This document shows positions 42,395 through 53,935 of a stretch of 64,000 nt of DNA, piece after piece. The notes under the pieces were generated by a model. That model had not been told where the DNA came from and searched no databases. It saw only the letters and a list, made by a program, of their open reading frames with translations. The stretch is from DASZHJ01 sp963735465 (GTDB lineage Bacteria > Pseudomonadota > Alphaproteobacteria > ATCC43930 > CGMCC-115725): positions 682,001-746,000 of the forward strand of contig CAVTLA010000001.1 in NCBI GenBank assembly GCA_963735465.1, written 5' to 3'. Within the stretch, counting starts at the first letter, position 1, and the number at the start of each line of letters is the position of its first letter. The translations under genes were made by a program, and so were the position numbers.

Positions 42395-43269
42395 GTGAGA
42401 GACGATGCCGCCCTCGCCACCGACCTCCGCACGCTCGACGACCGGCTCGAGCGGTGCCGTGGCGTGGCCGAGCTGCGTCTTGTCACGGATGGAGCCGGCG
42501 GCGCCCGGGTGGCGCGCCTCTTCCAGCGGACACCCTGCCGCGTCCTGTTTCCGCGCAGCGAGCCCGGCGAGCCCCTTGGCGTGGTCCTGCTCACCACCTC
42601 GGGCGGCCTCACCGGCGGCGATCGCCTGGACATCACCGTCGAGGCCGGCGACGGAGCGTGCGTCACTGCTACCACCCAGGCGGCGGAAAAGATCTATCGG
42701 GCAACCGGCCGGGATGCCCGCATCGATATCGGCATCACCGCGCGAGCCGGAAGCTGGCTCGAATGGCTGCCCCAGGAGACCATCCTCTTCGACGGCGCGC
42801 GCTTGGTGCGGCGAACCTCCGTGGAGGTGGCGCCCGGCGCCCGATTTCTCGGCTGCGAGCTCGCGGTCTTCGGCCGTTCTGCCCACGGCGAGCGCTTCCT
42901 GCATGGCCGGCTGCATGACGCGTGGCGCGATCTCGCGCGGCTGGCTGCCTGGTCTGGGTCGATGCCCTCCATCTGGAGGGCGACGTCGGAGCGGCGCTCG
43001 CTCATCCCGCCGGCTTCGACGGCGCGGGCGCCGGCGCCACGGTGATCTACGCGGCCGACGACGCCGGCGAGCAGCTTGGCAATGCCCGCGGCCTGCTGGA
43101 AACTGCCGGCAGCCGTTGCGGGGTCACCGTCGTGAACGGCATTCTGCTCGCACGCTTCCTGGCGCGGGAGGCGGCGGAGGTGCGGGCGGACGTGATGGCG
43201 TATTGCGCCGGGCTGCGGGCGGTAGTGGCGGGGCTGCCGCGCCGGCTGCCGCGCGTCTGGCTTACGTGA
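42395..43269 (+). pseudogene. ureD: Urease accessory protein UreD, interrupted by a one-base deletion
   Basis: UreD binds apo-urease with UreF and UreG during nickel insertion. The first frame (GTG 42395) gives good UreD sequence (RVLFPRSEPGEPLGVVLLTTSGGLTGGDRL, TTQAAEKIYRATG, WLPQETILFDGARL) to about 42930, then loses similarity and stops at 43045 after 216 residues. The missing C-terminal third (CLVWVDALHLEGDVG onward, to a stop at 43269) lies in the frame one base back. One base is therefore missing between about 42925 and 42950. Repaired, the protein would have 291 residues, a normal length. It is either a real frameshift or a sequence error. Confidence 0.88.
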
Positions 43270-43285
43270 CGGCAAGGGGAGGCAC

Positions 43286-43588
43286 ATGAATCTGACGCCG
43301 AGGGAAAAGGACAAGCTGCTGGTGGCGATGGCCGCCAATGTCGCGCGGCGGCGGCTCGAGCGCGGCGTGAAGCTCAATCATCCGGAGGCGATCGCCCTCA
43401 TCACCGATTTCGTGGTGGAAGGCGCCCGCGACGGAAAGAGCGTCGCCGAGCTGATGCGGGATGGCGCTGAGGTGATCAAGCGCGATCAGGTGATGGAGGG
43501 GATCGCCGAGATGATCCACGACATCCAGGTCGAGGCGACCTTTCCCGACGGCACCAAGCTCGTCACCGTCCATCAACCCATCCGCTGA
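43286..43588 (+). CDS. ureA: Urease subunit gamma
   Basis: A 100-residue gamma subunit, complete and canonical (MNLTPREKDKLLVAMAANVA, GVKLNHPEAIALITDF, FPDGTKLVTVHQPI). It is part of the urease (alpha-beta-gamma)3 complex that hydrolyses urea to ammonia and carbamate. It has a GGGGAGG-type site and follows ureD by 16 bases. Confidence 0.98.
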   Translation: MNLTPREKDKLLVAMAANVARRRLERGVKLNHPEAIALITDFVVEGARDGKSVAELMRDGAEVIKRDQVMEGIAEMIHDIQVEATFPDGTKLVTVHQPIR

Positions 43589-43596
43589 GGACCTCC

Positions 43597-43902
43597 ATGA
43601 TTCCCGGCGAGATCATCACCAAGGACGGCACCCTCACCCTCAACGAGGGACGCGCCACGCTCAGCCTGGAGGTCGCCAATACCGGCGACCGGCCGATCCA
43701 GGTCGGGAGCCACTATCATTTCTACGAGACCAACACCGCGCTCGCCTTCGATCGCGAGAAGGCGCGCGGCATGCGTCTCGACATTCCAGCGGGAACCGCG
43801 GTGCGTTTCGAGCCCGGCCAGAAACGGTCGGTCAATCTCGTCGCCTATGCGGGCGCGCGGGTGATCTACGGCTTCAATGCCAAAGTGAACGGCAAGCTCT
43901 GA
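43597..43902 (+). CDS. ureB: Urease subunit beta
   Basis: A 101-residue beta subunit, complete (MIPGEIITKDG, VGSHYHFYETNTALAFDREKA, RFEPGQKRSVNLVAYAG). It is separate from gamma, as in most alphaproteobacteria, and lies 8 bases behind it and 7 before ureC. Confidence 0.98.
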   Translation: MIPGEIITKDGTLTLNEGRATLSLEVANTGDRPIQVGSHYHFYETNTALAFDREKARGMRLDIPAGTAVRFEPGQKRSVNLVAYAGARVIYGFNAKVNGKL

Positions 43903-43909
43903 GGGGACC

Positions 43910-45622
<1,713 letters not shown>

Positions 45623-45623
<1 letters not shown>

Positions 45624-46144
45624 TGGACCGCGTCGCCGACATCGCCGCCGCCGGAAGCTGGCCCGCGAGCGCCGAGCGGGACCGCATCCGACTCGGCTAT
45701 GACGATCGCCACCGCCGGCGCCTGGTGCTGCGGGCCGCCGGCGGCACTGAGCTGCTCCTGGATCTCCCGCACGCGCGGCTGCTGCGGGATGGCGACGGTC
45801 TCAAGCTGGAAAGCGGCGGCTATGTCCGGGTCGAGGCGCTGCCGGAGCCGCTTCTGGAAATCCGCGCCCGCACACCCCGGGACCTGATCCGGCTCGCCTG
45901 GCATCTCGGCAACCGCCATCTGCCGACCGAGCTCGGTCCCGACCGCATCTGCATCCGCCGGGATCACGTCATCGAGGAGATGATCGTTCGGCTCGGCGGG
46001 ACGGTCCGCGAGATCGAGGCGCCCTTCAACCCGGAGACCGGCGCCTATCACACGCCTGCGGTGTCCAACGGCCACCATCATGATCACGACCACGATCATG
46101 GCCACGGCCATCATCACCACGATCACGGGAAGGGTGGGGGATGA
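45623..46144 (+). CDS. ureE: Urease accessory protein UreE
   Basis: A 173-residue nickel metallochaperone. The UreE core has LVLRAAGGTELLLDLPHARLLRDGDGL and LAWHLGNRHLPTEL; the nickel-binding His of the dimer interface is in RRDHVIEEM. The C-terminus is a histidine/aspartate tail (HHHDHDHDHGHG followed by more His) able to hold several nickel ions. The ATG overlaps the ureC stop by one base, and its end overlaps the ureF start. Confidence 0.96.
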
Positions 46145-46813
46145 CGGAGTCCGCGACCCTCCTGCGGCTGATGGCCTGGTTCTCGCCCGCCTATCCCATC
46201 GGCGGCTTCAGTTACAGCCACGGGATCGAATATGCGGTGGAGGCGGGGCTGGTGCGCGACCGCGCGAGCCTCGTCGACTGGGTCGCCTGGATCCTGCGTG
46301 CGGGCGCCGGCCGGGTCGACGCCCTGCTGTTCCGCGCGGTCTACGAGGCCGCCGACGATGCCGAGCGCGTCGATGAGCTGGCGGAGCTCGCGGCGGCCTT
46401 CCGCTCCACCGCCGAGACCGCGCTCGAAAGCGCCCAGCAAGGCGCGGCGTTTCTCGCCACCACCCGCCAGGCGTGGCCATCGCCGCGCCTCGACGGGTTC
46501 GCCGGACGCCGGGGCAAGCGCCCGGTCGCGCTGCCGGTGGTGGCGGCTCTGGCGTCTGTCGATGCGGCACCGTTGCCCCTCGCGCTCGCGGCATATCTCC
46601 ACGCCTTGAGCGCCAATCTGATTTCCGCCGGCGTGCGGCTGATCCCCCTCGGCCAGACCGACGGGCAGCGTGCGGTGGCGGCGCTGACGCCCGTCGTCGA
46701 GGAGGCCGTCGCCGCGGCGCTCGCGGCTCCCCTTGACGAGATCGGCGCGCCGCCTTCATGGTGGACTGGACGTCGCTCCGGCACGAAACCCAATACACGA
46801 GGCTTTTCCGCTC

Positions 46814-46817
<4 letters not shown>
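46141..46817 (+). pseudogene. ureF: Urease accessory protein UreF, frameshifted near its C-terminus
   Basis: UreF bridges UreD and UreG in the maturation complex. The ATG frame gives a normal UreF (MAWFSPAYPIGGFSYSHGIEYAVE, ESAQQGAAFLATTRQ, ALSANLISAGVRLIPLGQTDGQ) to about residue 200, then reads an unrelated Arg-rich tail to 46875, inside ureG. The true UreF ending, MVDWTSLRHETQYTRLFRS, lies at 46758-46814 in the frame one base back, with its TGA at 46815 overlapping the ureG ATG. One base is therefore missing between about 46738 and 46757. Repaired, the protein is 225 residues, a normal length. The natural C-terminal tail is needed for UreG binding in characterised UreF, so the frameshifted form should be impaired. 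Confidence 0.88.
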
Positions 46818-47470
<653 letters not shown>

Positions 47471-47471
47471 C

Positions 47472-47488
47472 GGGAAATCGAGTTTCCC
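47472..47488 (+). terminator. Short hairpin after ureG
   Basis: GGGAAA and TTTCCC form a six-base stem with a five-base loop, starting two bases after the ureG stop. There is no T-run behind it, so it is a weak terminator candidate for the urt-ure operon. Confidence 0.3.
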
Positions 47489-47541
47489 TCTCGGCCGTCT
47501 GTGCTAAGTGAGACAGCTGGAACCGCGAACCCAGGTGTCTG

Positions 47542-47874
47542 ATGAAACTCGAGGACATGCCTGTCGGCACCATCGACTGGTCGGAGGTGCCGGCGGCCGA
47601 GCATCCCGGAGAGACGGGAACCGTCACCACGCGGGCGCGCCAGCTCGGCGATACGCAGATCCGCCTGGTGGACTATAGCGCCGGCTACGTGGCCGACCAC
47701 TGGTGCGCCAAGGGCCATATCATCTTTGTCGCCGAGGGCGATCTCGTCATCGAGCATCAGGACGGCAGCCGCTATCCCCTGGCCGCGGGGACGAGTTACC
47801 ACGTCGCCGACAACGACGGTTCGCCGCACCGGGTGATTTGCGAGGGTGGCGCCACCGTCTTCATCGTGGATTGA
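47542..47874 (+). CDS. Small cupin-fold protein of the DHCW-motif family
   Basis: A 110-residue single-domain cupin. It has the motif DHWC (residues about 52-55), then GHIIFVAEGDLVIEHQDGSRY and GTSYHVADNDGSPHRV, which are the two cupin strands. The function of the family is unknown; the fold may bind a metal or small ligand. It starts 71 bases after ureG, with 16 bases to the threonine aldolase gene, so it probably belongs to the latter's transcript rather than to urease. Confidence 0.85.
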   Translation: MKLEDMPVGTIDWSEVPAAEHPGETGTVTTRARQLGDTQIRLVDYSAGYVADHWCAKGHIIFVAEGDLVIEHQDGSRYPLAAGTSYHVADNDGSPHRVICEGGATVFIVD

Positions 47875-47890
47875 GAGAACGGAGACGCCC

Positions 47891-48928
47891 ATGAGCCCTA
47901 TCGATCTTCGCTCCGACACCGTGACGCTGCCGTCGCCCGCCATGCGCCAGGCCATGGCGGAGGCGCCGGTCGGCGACGATCAGTACGGCGAGGATCCCTC
48001 GGTCAATCGCCTGCAGGCGCGGATCGCCGAGCTTTTGGGCAAGGAAGCGTCGCTCTTCGTGCCGAGCGGCACGATGGCGAACCAGATCGCCCTCAAGCTC
48101 CTGACCCGTCCCGGCGATGAGGTCGTGGTCGGCGACGAGGCGCATATCGTCTGGCATGAATCCGGCGCGGCGGCGGCGAACTCAGGTGTGCAGTTCACCG
48201 TGGTCGGCCGCGGGGGCCTCTTCACCGCCGCCGATTTCAGGGCTGCCTACAAGGCACCGGGCCATGTGGTCTTTCCACCGACCACCCTGGTCGCGATCGA
48301 GAACACCCACAATCGCGGCGGCGGCGTGGTCTTCCCGCAAGGGGAGGCGGTGGCGGTCTGCGAGGCGGCGCGCGCGCTGGGCGTCGCCAGCTATCTCGAC
48401 GGCGCGCGGCTTTTCAACGCCGCGGCGGCGAGTGGCGCGCATCTGGCCGATCTCGCGCGGCCCTTCGATCTCGTCGGCGTCGCGCTCTCCAAGGGATTGG
48501 GCTGTCCGGTCGGCAGCCTGATCGCCGGCCGTGCCGCGGATATCGTCCGCGGCGTGCGGGCCCGGCGCATGTTCGGCGGCGCCATGCGCCAGTCGGGCAT
48601 CCTCGCCGCCGCGGGCCTTTACGCTCTCGATCACCACCTCGCGCGGTTGCCGGAGGACCACGCCAACGCGCGCCTCATCGCCGAGCGCGTAAGCGGCGTC
48701 CGCGGCGTCTCTCTCGATCTTGCGACCGTGCAGAGCAACATCGTGATCTTCCGTCTCGATGAGGGGGCGCCCGATGCGGCGACGGTGGTCGCGCGCGCCA
48801 AGGCGGAGGGCGTGCTGGTCTCGGCCTTCGCGGCCCGGACGGTGCGCGCGGTCACTCACCTCAACGTGACGGAGGCGCAGTGCCGGCGTGCCGGCGAGAT
48901 CATCGCCGCCGCCGCCGAAAAGCGGTGA
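47891..48928 (+). CDS. ltaE: Low-specificity L-threonine aldolase
   Basis: A 345-residue fold-type I PLP enzyme splitting threonine or allo-threonine into glycine and acetaldehyde. The N-terminus MSPIDLRSDTVTLPSPAMRQAM, the FVPSGTMANQIALKL helix and the Schiff-base Lys201 in GVALSKGLGCPVGSLI are diagnostic. The ATG at 47891 follows GGAGA by five bases. It lies in tandem behind the cupin gene. Confidence 0.93.
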   Translation: MSPIDLRSDTVTLPSPAMRQAMAEAPVGDDQYGEDPSVNRLQARIAELLGKEASLFVPSGTMANQIALKLLTRPGDEVVVGDEAHIVWHESGAAAANSGVQFTVVGRGGLFTAADFRAAYKAPGHVVFPPTTLVAIENTHNRGGGVVFPQGEAVAVCEAARALGVASYLDGARLFNAAAASGAHLADLARPFDLVGVALSKGLGCPVGSLIAGRAADIVRGVRARRMFGGAMRQSGILAAAGLYALDHHLARLPEDHANARLIAERVSGVRGVSLDLATVQSNIVIFRLDEGAPDAATVVARAKAEGVLVSAFAARTVRAVTHLNVTEAQCRRAGEIIAAAAEKR

Positions 48929-49049
48929 TCGTCACGCTGCCGGGGATATGCGCGTCTTGCATTCGGCGCTGCCCTGTGATTCAAATTTATTTGCATCTCT
49001 CAAACTCGCTCGCTGACCCTTTCCGCCGTATTTCCAACTTGAGGTTGCC

Positions 49050-50345
49050 ATGACCGAGCGCCGTCCCTGGTACACGGTTCTCTATCTGCAGGTGCTGATC
49101 GCAATCGCGATCGGCATTTTCGTCGGTCATTTCTTTCCGCAGACCGGCACGCAGATGAAGCCGCTGGGCGACGCCTTCGTGAACCTGATCCGGATGATGA
49201 TCGCGCCGGTGATCTTCTGCACGGTGGTGCACGGCATCGCCTCGATGAGCGATCTCTCCAAGGTCGGCCGCGTCGGCGTCAAGGCGCTGTTCTATTTCGA
49301 GGCGGTCTCCACGGTGGCGCTCGCACTCGGCCTCCTGGTCGGCGAGCTCGTGCATCCCGGCAGCGGCTTCAACATCGATCCCTCGACCATCGACCCCAAG
49401 TCGGTTGCGGTCTACGCGACGAAGGCGAAGGAGGAGAGCATCGTCGCCCACCTCATGGCGATCATTCCCAGCACCTTCTTCGATGCTTTCGACAAGGGCG
49501 ACCTGCTGCAGGTCCTGCTGGTCGCGATCCTCACGGGCTTCGCGACCTCGCGTCTGGGCGAGGTCGGGAAAAAAGTCACGGTGGCCATCGACGTCGCCGG
49601 CAAGGTCTTCTTCCGCATCATCGGCATGATCGTCCGCGTGGCGCCGATCGGCGCCTTCGGCGCCATGGCCTTCACCATCGGCGCTTATGGCCTGGGCTCG
49701 CTGGTGAACCTGGGCATGCTGATCCTCACCTTCTACCTCACCAGCATTCTGTTCGTGGTGGTGGTGCTCGGCACGATTGCCTATTTCTTCGGATTCTCCA
49801 TCTTCCGCTTCCTCGCCTACATCAAGGACGAGCTGCTGATCGTGCTCGGCACCAGCTCCTCCGAGACGGTGCTGCCGCACATGATCCAGAAGATGGTGCG
49901 GCTCGGTGCCTCGAGCTCGGTGGTGGGGCTGGTCATTCCCACCGGCTACAGCTTCAATCTCGACGGCACGAACATCTACATGACGCTGGCGACGCTGTTC
50001 CTCGCCCAGGCCACCAACACCCACCTCACCCTCGGCCAGGAGCTTGGCATCCTCGTGATCGCCATGATCACCTCGAAAGGCGCCTCGGGCGTCACCGGCG
50101 CCGGATTCATCACCCTGGCGGCGACCCTCGCCATCGTGCCGGACATTCCGATCCAGTCGCTCGCCATCCTCGTCGGCATCGACAAGTTCATGAGCGAATG
50201 CCGGGCGCTCACCAACCTCGTCGGCAACGGCGTCGCCACCATCGTGGTCAGCCGCTGGGAGGGCGAGCTCGACCGCGATCGGCTCCACGAGGCGATGGCG
50301 CATCCGATCGCCTTCGGCGAGGCGCTCGAGAATCAACCCGTATAG
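49050..50345 (+). CDS. dctA: C4-dicarboxylate transporter DctA (dicarboxylate/cation symporter)
   Basis: A 431-residue inner-membrane carrier of the DAACS family with eight membrane helices and two re-entrant loops. DctA-type motifs are FVNLIRMMIAPVIFCTVVHGIASM, the Ser-rich loop GTSSSETVLPHMIQKM, GYSFNLDGTNIYMTLATLF and ITSKGASGVTGAGFITLAATL. It takes up succinate, malate and fumarate with protons or sodium. In rhizobia dctA is activated by DctBD with sigma-54; no dctBD genes or clear -24/-12 site is seen here. GAGG precedes the ATG. Confidence 0.95.
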   Translation: MTERRPWYTVLYLQVLIAIAIGIFVGHFFPQTGTQMKPLGDAFVNLIRMMIAPVIFCTVVHGIASMSDLSKVGRVGVKALFYFEAVSTVALALGLLVGELVHPGSGFNIDPSTIDPKSVAVYATKAKEESIVAHLMAIIPSTFFDAFDKGDLLQVLLVAILTGFATSRLGEVGKKVTVAIDVAGKVFFRIIGMIVRVAPIGAFGAMAFTIGAYGLGSLVNLGMLILTFYLTSILFVVVVLGTIAYFFGFSIFRFLAYIKDELLIVLGTSSSETVLPHMIQKMVRLGASSSVVGLVIPTGYSFNLDGTNIYMTLATLFLAQATNTHLTLGQELGILVIAMITSKGASGVTGAGFITLAATLAIVPDIPIQSLAILVGIDKFMSECRALTNLVGNGVATIVVSRWEGELDRDRLHEAMAHPIAFGEALENQPV

Positions 50346-50363
50346 CAACTGGACGACGCTGCC

Positions 50364-50759
50364 GTGACCAAACTTTTCCTCCGGCTCGATCTCGGCGGCA
50401 CCGCCCGTCTCGGACCGGGGAAGGTGCGGCTCCTGGAGACGATCGAGGCGCTGGGCTCGATTAGCGCCGCCGGCCGCGCCATGAAGATGTCCTACCGGCG
50501 GGCCTGGCTGCTGGTGGACGAGCTCAATGGCTACTTCCGCACGCCCGTCGTGACGACGACCCTGGGTGGGGCGGGCGGCGGTCGTGCCAAGGTTACGGCG
50601 CTCGGGCACTCCGTGATCGAGGCCTACCGCGACATCGAGGGCGATGCGGAAAAGCTGCTGCGCAAGCACGCCAAGGTTCTCGCGCTGGCACCGTCGCGCC
50701 CGCGACCGAAGAGCGCCGCGGTCCGGCGGCGTGGACCGGCTACTCCGGCCGGAAGCTGA
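50364..50759 (+). CDS. ModE-like winged-helix regulator lacking the molybdate-binding domain
   Basis: A 131-residue protein equal to the N-terminal DNA-binding domain of ModE. LGPGKVRLLETIEALGSISAAG and MKMSYRRAWLLVDELNGYF form the winged helix, followed by TTLGGAGGGRAKVTALGHSVIEAY. The two C-terminal molybdate-binding (TOBE/Mop) domains are absent and replaced by a short basic tail. It converges on modA with a 20-base overlap. It may sense molybdate through another protein or act as a constitutive repressor. The GTG start is close behind dctA (18 bases). Confidence 0.85.
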   Translation: MTKLFLRLDLGGTARLGPGKVRLLETIEALGSISAAGRAMKMSYRRAWLLVDELNGYFRTPVVTTTLGGAGGGRAKVTALGHSVIEAYRDIEGDAEKLLRKHAKVLALAPSRPRPKSAAVRRRGPATPAGS

Positions 50760-51549
50760 AGCCCTGCTTCTCGAAGAACGGCCGCGCCGCGTCGGATTCC
50801 AGGAAGGCGAGGAAGGCCGCGGCGGCGGGGTCGCCGCTGCCGGCGATCAGCGCCGCGGGGTAGGTCACCGGCGGATGGGAATCCGCCGGAAAGACGGCGA
50901 CGCGCTTGACGCCGGGATCGCTGACGGCGTCGCTGGCATAGACGATGCCGAGCGGCGCCTCGCGGCGCGACACGAGCAGCAGCGCCGCGCGCACGTCCTC
51001 GGCCGGCGCGACCTTGTCGCTCACCGAGGACCAGACGCCGAGCTTTTCCAGGGCCGCCTTGCCGTACTTGCCCGCCGGCACCGCGCCGGGATCGCCCATG
51101 GCGAGCCGGCCGTCGCCCAGGATCTTTGCCAGGGGAAATCCGGGCGCGATCTCGACGGTGACGGTGCTGTCGGCGGGCGCCACCAGCACCAGCCGGTTGC
51201 CCAGCAGATTGAGACGGCTCTCGGTCCTGATCAGGTTGCGCTTCTGCAGGTAGTCCATCCAATCGAGATCCGCCGAGATGAAGATGTCGGCGGGGGCGCC
51301 GTTCTCGATCTGCTTGGCGAGGGTGGAGCTGGCGGCATAGGAGATCGCGATCTTGTTCTCCGCCTTCCGCGGATAGTTGGCCGCGGCGTCGTCGAGAGCG
51401 TTCCTGAGGCTGGCGGCGGCGAAGATGAGGATGTCCTTGGCGCTGGCGGTCCGCGGTAGGAGCAGCTGCGGCGCGACGCAGAGGACGACGAGCGCGAGCG
51501 TCCTCAGGAGAGGCGCGAGTCCGCGGTGCTGAGTTCGGAGAAATGCCAT
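50740..51549 (-). CDS. modA: Molybdate ABC transporter substrate-binding protein ModA
   Basis: A 269-residue periplasmic protein with a signal peptide (residues 1 to about 37, ending RTASA) and the ModA fold. Molybdate-contact segments are FAAASLRNALDDAAANY, SYAASSTLAKQIENGAPADIFISAD and GDPGAVPAGKYGKAALEKLGVW. It captures molybdate or tungstate. No modB or modC follows, so the rest of the transporter is elsewhere or missing. A candidate Mo-box lies 25 bases before the start. Confidence 0.93.
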   Translation of the reverse strand: MAFLRTQHRGLAPLLRTLALVVLCVAPQLLLPRTASAKDILIFAAASLRNALDDAAANYPRKAENKIAISYAASSTLAKQIENGAPADIFISADLDWMDYLQKRNLIRTESRLNLLGNRLVLVAPADSTVTVEIAPGFPLAKILGDGRLAMGDPGAVPAGKYGKAALEKLGVWSSVSDKVAPAEDVRAALLLVSRREAPLGIVYASDAVSDPGVKRVAVFPADSHPPVTYPAALIAGSGDPAAAAFLAFLESDAARPFFEKQGFSFRPE

Positions 51550-51574
51550 GGGGGAGCCGATCCATCCGTCGTTA

Positions 51575-51598
51575 CGCTGTATCTACCCGAATATACCG
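51575..51598 (-). promoter_or_regulatory. Candidate ModE (Mo-box) operator upstream of modA
   Basis: CGCTGTAT and ATATACCG, with eight bases between, form an imperfect inverted repeat (six of eight pairs) with the CGnTATA...TATAnCG appearance of ModE sites. It lies 25 bases upstream of modA, where repression would work, and a ModE-like gene is next to modA. The match was made by eye. Confidence 0.4.
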
Positions 51599-51825
51599 GC
51601 ACCCTGCATAGGGTGAAAGCCCGCCGCTGGCGCGGTTGCCCGTCGATGCCGGCGTCCTCGTTTCGCATGCCGCACTACCCGTTAACGATCTATTTGCGAG
51701 ATAATCCCTGAATAAGTGTAGGTGGGCCTCGATAACGTCAATTCGGTAGCCTCTGGCAGGCACAATTACACCTGATCTTTACGGACGCTCGGCTATCCAC
51801 CTCCCGGGTCTTTCGGGGGACGACC

Positions 51826-53919
51826 ATGCTCAATCGCCTTTCTGCCAATGCCTTGCTCAAGGCGGTCATCGCGACGATGGCGGCCATCGTCGTGTTCATG
51901 CTGGCGACGACCGCATGGCAGTCCTGGCAGCGGGTCGGCACGACAAGCCGGATCGCCGGTGTCGTGGAGGTCTCCGGGCTCGCCTTCAAGGCGATGCACA
52001 ATCTGCGGACCGATCGCTCGTCGACGGTGCGGAGCCTGAACGCCGCCGACACCATCAGCCCCGACCTGGAGAAATATCTCAAGGCGATCCGAGGCGCCGA
52101 GATGCCGGCGATGCGGTCCGCCGCCGAGCTGCTGGTGTCCATGGAATTCACCGACAAGACGACGCTGCTACCCGAGTTCCAGCAACTGCTCACCAAGCTT
52201 ACCGCGATCGAGGGCGAGTCCTGGGAGGCGATCCATAAGCCGAAGGCCGCCCGACGCGAGCAGCTCGCCAAGGAGTACAACGATACCGAGACGGCGATGC
52301 TGGCGAGCCTCGAGCGTCTGTCCGCGCGGCTCTTCGCCGACATCAAGCAGAAGGATCCGTATATCGACCAGATGATGGAGATGAAGCAGCTCGCCTGGTT
52401 CGTGCGCAATGCCGGCGGCGAGGCTTCCCTCCTGATCTCGACCGGGCTCGCGGCGGGACATCTGCTGCCGGACGCACGCCAGAAGTATGCGGGGTTCGTC
52501 GGCAGCACCCAGATGGCGTGGACCGCGCTCGCGGATGCGGCATTCGGAACGCAGCTGCCGGCCAATCTCGCCGAGGGCATGTCGGCGGCGAAGAAGGCGT
52601 TTTTCGACGCCGACTACGTCGCCACCCGCGACAAGCTGTTCAATGCGCTGCTGGCCGGCGAGCCCGCGGGCATGACCGCCGATCAGTGGACTCCCTATAC
52701 CGTTGGCCGCCTCGCCAGCATTCTTGCGGTCGCAGAAGGCGCGCTCGACGCAGCCAAGCTGCATGCGCACGACGAGCGCGCCGCCGCGGAGCGCGATCTT
52801 GCCGTGCAATTGGTGTTCCTGGCCGGGGCGCTCGCGCTCGCGGCGGGCGCCATCCTCGCCGTGACCCGGCGCGTGATCAATCCGCTGCGCTCGATCCGCG
52901 ACGCCATGCTGAAGCTGGCGGGCGGCGACCTGACCGCGGAGGCGCCTTTCGCCGATCGTCACGACGAGATCGGCGCCCTCGCCGGCGCTCTCGGCACCTT
53001 CAAGCAGAACGCCGTCGAGAAGGCGCGGATCGAGGAGGAGCAGCGCGGCCGCCATGCGCAGGCGGCGGCGCGGCAGCAGGCGATCGAGAGTCACATCAGC
53101 ACCTTCGAGGGGCAGATGGGCAAGGCCCTGGAGGCGCTGAGCGGCGCTTCCAGCGAAATGCGCAAGACATCGGACGGATTGTCCATGACGTCCGAGCAGA
53201 CCAACGATCAGGTGAAGATGGCCGCGACGGCGTCCTCGGAAGCGTCGGCCAATGTGCAGACCGTGGCGTCCGCCTCGGAGCAGCTCAGCGCGTCGATCGC
53301 CGAGATCAGCCGGCAGGTCGCCCACGCCGCGACCATCGCCAGCCGCGCCGTGGAGGAGACGCAGCAGACCGATAGCACCGTTCAGGGCCTGGCGGAATCC
53401 GCCGGACGCATCGGCGAGGTGGTGAAGCTCATCAGCGACATCGCGGGCCAGACCAATCTGCTGGCGCTCAACGCCACCATCGAGGCGGCGCGGGCGGGCG
53501 AGGCGGGGAAGGGCTTCGCGGTCGTGGCCTCCGAGGTCAAATCCCTCGCCAATCAGACCGCGAAGGCGACCGAGGAAATCTCCGCGCAGATCTCGGCGGT
53601 GCAGAACGTGACCAAGGACGCGGTCGACGCGATCAAGCGCATCGGCGGCACCATCGGCGAGGTCAGCACCGTCGCGACGTCGATCGCCTCGGCGGTCGAG
53701 GAGCAGGGGGCGGCGACCCAGGAGATCACCCGCAACACCCAGGAGGCGGCGCGCCGCACCAGGGACGTCTCCGAGAACATCTCCGGCGTCACCGACGGCG
53801 CCGACGCCACGGGAGCCGCGGCTGATGGCGTCAAGTCGGCGGCGGAGGCGCTCAATTCCCAGACCGAGCGCCTGCGCGACCAGGTCCGGGATTTCCTCGG
53901 CAAGATCCGCGCCGCCTGA
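51826..53919 (+). CDS. Methyl-accepting chemotaxis protein
   Basis: A 697-residue transmembrane chemoreceptor. The first membrane helix (LLKAVIATMAAIVVFMLATTA) is near residue 10; about 290 residues of helical periplasmic sensor follow; the second helix (VFLAGALALAAGAILAVT) is near residue 328. A HAMP domain (RRVINPLRSIRDAMLKLAGGDLT) comes next. The cytoplasmic part carries the highly conserved hairpin tip EVVKLISDIAGQTNLLALNATIEAARAGEAGKGFAVVA. There is no CheR/CheB-binding C-terminal pentapeptide. No che genes adjoin it, so it signals to a distant CheA. The ligand is unknown. Confidence 0.95.
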   Translation: MLNRLSANALLKAVIATMAAIVVFMLATTAWQSWQRVGTTSRIAGVVEVSGLAFKAMHNLRTDRSSTVRSLNAADTISPDLEKYLKAIRGAEMPAMRSAAELLVSMEFTDKTTLLPEFQQLLTKLTAIEGESWEAIHKPKAARREQLAKEYNDTETAMLASLERLSARLFADIKQKDPYIDQMMEMKQLAWFVRNAGGEASLLISTGLAAGHLLPDARQKYAGFVGSTQMAWTALADAAFGTQLPANLAEGMSAAKKAFFDADYVATRDKLFNALLAGEPAGMTADQWTPYTVGRLASILAVAEGALDAAKLHAHDERAAAERDLAVQLVFLAGALALAAGAILAVTRRVINPLRSIRDAMLKLAGGDLTAEAPFADRHDEIGALAGALGTFKQNAVEKARIEEEQRGRHAQAAARQQAIESHISTFEGQMGKALEALSGASSEMRKTSDGLSMTSEQTNDQVKMAATASSEASANVQTVASASEQLSASIAEISRQVAHAATIASRAVEETQQTDSTVQGLAESAGRIGEVVKLISDIAGQTNLLALNATIEAARAGEAGKGFAVVASEVKSLANQTAKATEEISAQISAVQNVTKDAVDAIKRIGGTIGEVSTVATSIASAVEEQGAATQEITRNTQEAARRTRDVSENISGVTDGADATGAAADGVKSAAEALNSQTERLRDQVRDFLGKIRAA

Positions 53920-53935
53920 CGCCGGCGCGGAGCTC

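Noticed and set aside
46072..46132. GATCACGACCACGATCATG-like repetition as a DNA repeat element
   Set aside because: It encodes the histidine/aspartate nickel tail of UreE, a known feature of the family, so the protein explains it.
48929..49049. Possible sigma-54 promoter before dctA (TTGCA at 48954)
   Set aside because: The GG pair is not at the required ten-base distance from the GC, so the -24/-12 rule is not met.
48987..50669. A 560-codon antisense frame over dctA
   Set aside because: dctA on the plus strand is complete and canonical; the antisense product is acidic low-complexity sequence.
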